Assembly (NCBI GenBank): GCA_910587465.1
Contig: CAJUMS010000127.1
Location: forward strand, 1-6,204
Direction of reading: 5' to 3'
DNA: 6,204 nt
Origin: an uncultured Oscillospiraceae bacterium
Lineage (GTDB): Bacteria > Bacillota > Clostridia > Oscillospirales > Ruminococcaceae
The position numbers and the translations under genes were made by a program. Under the pieces are notes generated by a model. The model was not told the origin of the DNA, ran no database searches, and saw only the letters and a program-made list of their open reading frames with translations. Position 1 is the first letter of the stretch. The number at the start of each line of letters is the position of its first letter. Shown piece by piece: positions 5,074 through 6,204 of the stretch.

Positions 5074-5883
5074 TTACTTCTTACGTGTTATAATGACCTG
5101 CAGCCCCTGAGCGTAGCTTTCGGTGAAGTCCACATTTTTAAGTCTGTCGGGATCGACGGTCATACCCGCCATTCCTATATCCGCTTTTCCCGCTTCAATG
5201 GAAGCGATAATGGCGTTAAACTGCATATCCTCAATAACCGCCTCGTAGCCGAGCTTGTCACATATAGCCTGAAAGATGTCGGGATCTATGCCGACTATCT
5301 TGCTGCCGTCATAGGATTCGTAGGGAGGGAACTCTGCATTGGTCGCCATTACGAGCTTGCCGTTGCTGCGATCAACGTCCTCGGGAGAGGTGTACTGATA
5401 ACTGCCTTGATTATCGCCTATGTAGTTGCCAAGGATTTTGCCTATAGTGCCGTCCTCTTTAAGCTCCTTTATTACCGCGTTGATCTTATCGGTCAGCTCG
5501 CTGCCTTTTTTGACCGCAATAGCATAGTCCTCGGGCTCAAAACTGCCTTCAAGTATCTGCAAGTCGTCGTTTTGTGAAACGAAAACCTTTGCGGGCTCGT
5601 TATCAATTATAACACAATCGATTTTGCCTTGCTTGAGAGCGTTTACAGCATCTGCGCCTTTATCAAAACGTTCAACTTTAGCCGCTTCTTTGCCCTCTTC
5701 CGGAGACTCTTCGTAACCTTTCGCTAAATCATCGCCGGTTGTGCCTTTCTGAACGCCGATTGATTTTCCGGGCAGATCGTCCGCCGAGAACACGCTGTTC
5801 GCGGGAACACCGTTGCAGCCCGACAGCATTGTAATACTGAGGCAAGCCGCAATGAACGCGGTGCTTAATTTTTTCATAGTCAT
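5074..5883 (-). CDS. Amino acid-binding lipoprotein of the ABC importer, circularly permuted SBP_bac_3 fold
   Basis: Extracellular lipoprotein that should capture a polar amino acid for the downstream permease. Residues 1-22 are a lipoprotein signal peptide ending in the lipobox LSGC (Cys23). The mature domain order is swapped relative to the family. Residues 31-154 match the usual second part: SADDLPGKSIGVQKGTTGDD, then VERFDKGADAVNALKQGK, VIIDNEPAK, EDYAIAVKKG, and the final IKELKEDGTIGKILGNYI. A polar linker (155-175) follows, and residues 176-269 match the usual first part: KLVMATNAEFPPYE, VGIDPDIFQAICDKLGY, ADIGMAGMTVDPDR and VDFTESYAQGLQVIITRKK. Ligand contacts expected for the family are present: FPPYE, AGMT with Arg247, GTTGD, and Asp94 in DNEP. 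The frame is uninterrupted, the length (269) is normal and the start ATG 5883 has AAAGG 10 nt upstream. The substrate is not determinable. First gene of the operon. Confidence 0.95.
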   Translation of the reverse strand: MTMKKLSTAFIAACLSITMLSGCNGVPANSVFSADDLPGKSIGVQKGTTGDDLAKGYEESPEEGKEAAKVERFDKGADAVNALKQGKIDCVIIDNEPAKVFVSQNDDLQILEGSFEPEDYAIAVKKGSELTDKINAVIKELKEDGTIGKILGNYIGDNQGSYQYTSPEDVDRSNGKLVMATNAEFPPYESYDGSKIVGIDPDIFQAICDKLGYEAVIEDMQFNAIIASIEAGKADIGMAGMTVDPDRLKNVDFTESYAQGLQVIITRKK

Positions 5884-5935
5884 GATATTTTTTCCTTTCT
5901 ATTATCTCATTATCGGTTTTTTGCTCTATTTTCTT

Positions 5936-5964
5936 ATTATATCATATTTGTTTCTCAATGTCAA
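5936..5964 (-). promoter_or_regulatory. Consensus sigma-A promoter of the amino acid transporter operon
   Basis: On the minus strand TTGACA (5964-5959) and TATAAT (5941-5936) are exactly 17 nt apart. The predicted start is near 5929, giving a leader of about 46 nt, too short for a T-box or a typical riboswitch. A perfect match to consensus suggests control by a repressor rather than weak basal activity. Confidence 0.9.
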
Positions 5965-5988
5965 TATTTTTTTGAACGGTTAATATTG
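5962..5988. repeat. Inverted repeat overlapping the operon -35 box
   Basis: CAATATT (5962-5968) and AATATTG (5982-5988) are perfect 7-bp arms 13 bp apart. The first arm shares three bases with the -35 hexamer of the transporter promoter, a position where a bound repressor would block it. AT-rich arms make chance occurrence plausible. Confidence 0.4.
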
Positions 5989-6003
5989 TGTCGTTGTTTA
6001 CAT

Positions 6004-6022
6004 ACAATTTGGGATAAATTGT
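6004..6022. repeat. Operator-like palindrome between the divergent promoters
   Basis: ACAATTT (6004-6010) and AAATTGT (6016-6022) are perfect 7-bp arms around GGGAT, a 19-bp dyad of a size typical for a dimeric regulator. It lies upstream of both the transporter promoter and the plus-strand promoter at 6077. Function is inferred from position only. Confidence 0.4.
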
Positions 6023-6076
6023 CACAAAAACCATTCAAAAAACTTCAACAAATTATTTAAAATTTATAAAAAGCAC

Positions 6077-6105
6077 TTTACAATGTCGGAGTTTAGTGGT
6101 ATAAT
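6077..6105 (+). promoter_or_regulatory. Sigma-A promoter of the gene at the right edge
   Basis: TTTACA (6077-6082) and TATAAT (6100-6105) are 17 nt apart; only one -35 base departs from consensus. The predicted start near 6112 gives a leader of about 44 nt before the ATG at 6156. Confidence 0.8.
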
Positions 6106-6155
6106 TTTAACAAATGGAATATGAGATAAATCGAAATATATGAGGAGAAACTGAA

Positions 6156-6204
6156 ATGACTAAAAAGAAAAAAGATCGTTAGTCTTGATAATTATATTTT
6201 TTGT
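6156..6204 (+). CDS. Start of a gene cut by the window edge: 8-codon frame, or a frameshifted membrane/secreted protein
   Basis: ATG 6156 has AGGAG (6143-6147) 8 nt upstream and a good promoter, so translation should begin here. In that frame only MTKKKKDR is encoded before TAG (6180-6182). If one base is added to the A-run at 6168-6173, the frame instead reads MTKKKK followed by RSLVLIIIFF to the window edge, the classic charged-then-hydrophobic start of a membrane or secreted protein. The -1 frame has no start of its own (TAA at 6161-6163). The possibilities are a disrupted gene, a slippage-controlled gene, a sequencing indel, or a true leader peptide. The window ends too soon to decide. 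Confidence 0.5.

Noticed and set aside
1..6204. CRISPR array, toxin-antitoxin pair or anti-phage system
   Set aside because: No regular repeat-spacer pattern, no Cas or defence domains, and no paired small overlapping genes were seen.

Overview
The window looks like chromosome from a Gram-positive gut-type Clostridia (Ruminococcaceae/Oscillospiraceae-like) bacterium. The evidence is three near-perfect TTGACA-17-TATAAT promoters and a fourth with one -35 mismatch, AGGAGG-type ribosome sites, a lipoprotein-type amino-acid binding protein, and decayed mobile-element genes of types common in Firmicutes. This assignment is inference; no marker gene fixes the genus.

Layout. Positions 1-181 (+) hold the C-terminal tail of what looks like a tyrosine recombinase, closed by a strong hairpin terminator. 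It converges on a tRNA-Pro(GGG) gene (363-439, -) that has its own terminator and a consensus promoter. A second consensus promoter (631-659) drives a 648-residue membrane protein (744-2690, +). This protein has a seven-helix N-terminus, a degenerate GGDEF domain and a catalytically complete EAL domain, so it is predicted to be a c-di-GMP phosphodiesterase.

Positions 2691-3584 carry no intact gene but are not empty. On the minus strand lies the wreck of a phage Gp15-like gene (2819-3114); its frame is restored by undoing three small insertions, one of them an 8-bp tandem duplication. Head to head on the plus strand is the wreck of a large serine recombinase (3169-3579), with in-frame stops and a large internal deletion that joins its N-terminal catalytic motif to its C-terminal tail.

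Positions 3585-5883 are a minus-strand operon for a polar amino acid ABC importer, transcribed in the order binding lipoprotein, permease, ATPase. A perfect 10-bp hairpin terminator lies between the binding protein and the permease and probably sets the expression ratio. The most striking feature is the binding protein itself. Its two halves are in swapped order: lobe 2 plus the usual C-terminal helices come first, directly after the lipobox, and the usual N-terminal half comes last. It is a natural circular permutation of the SBP_bac_3 fold, cut at one of the two hinge crossovers, with all expected ligand-contact motifs still present.

The right edge (5884-6204) is a divergent promoter region with two inverted repeats that could be operators. 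It is followed by the start of a plus-strand gene that reads only 8 codons before a stop, although the -1 frame after a poly-A tract reads as a hydrophobic membrane segment.
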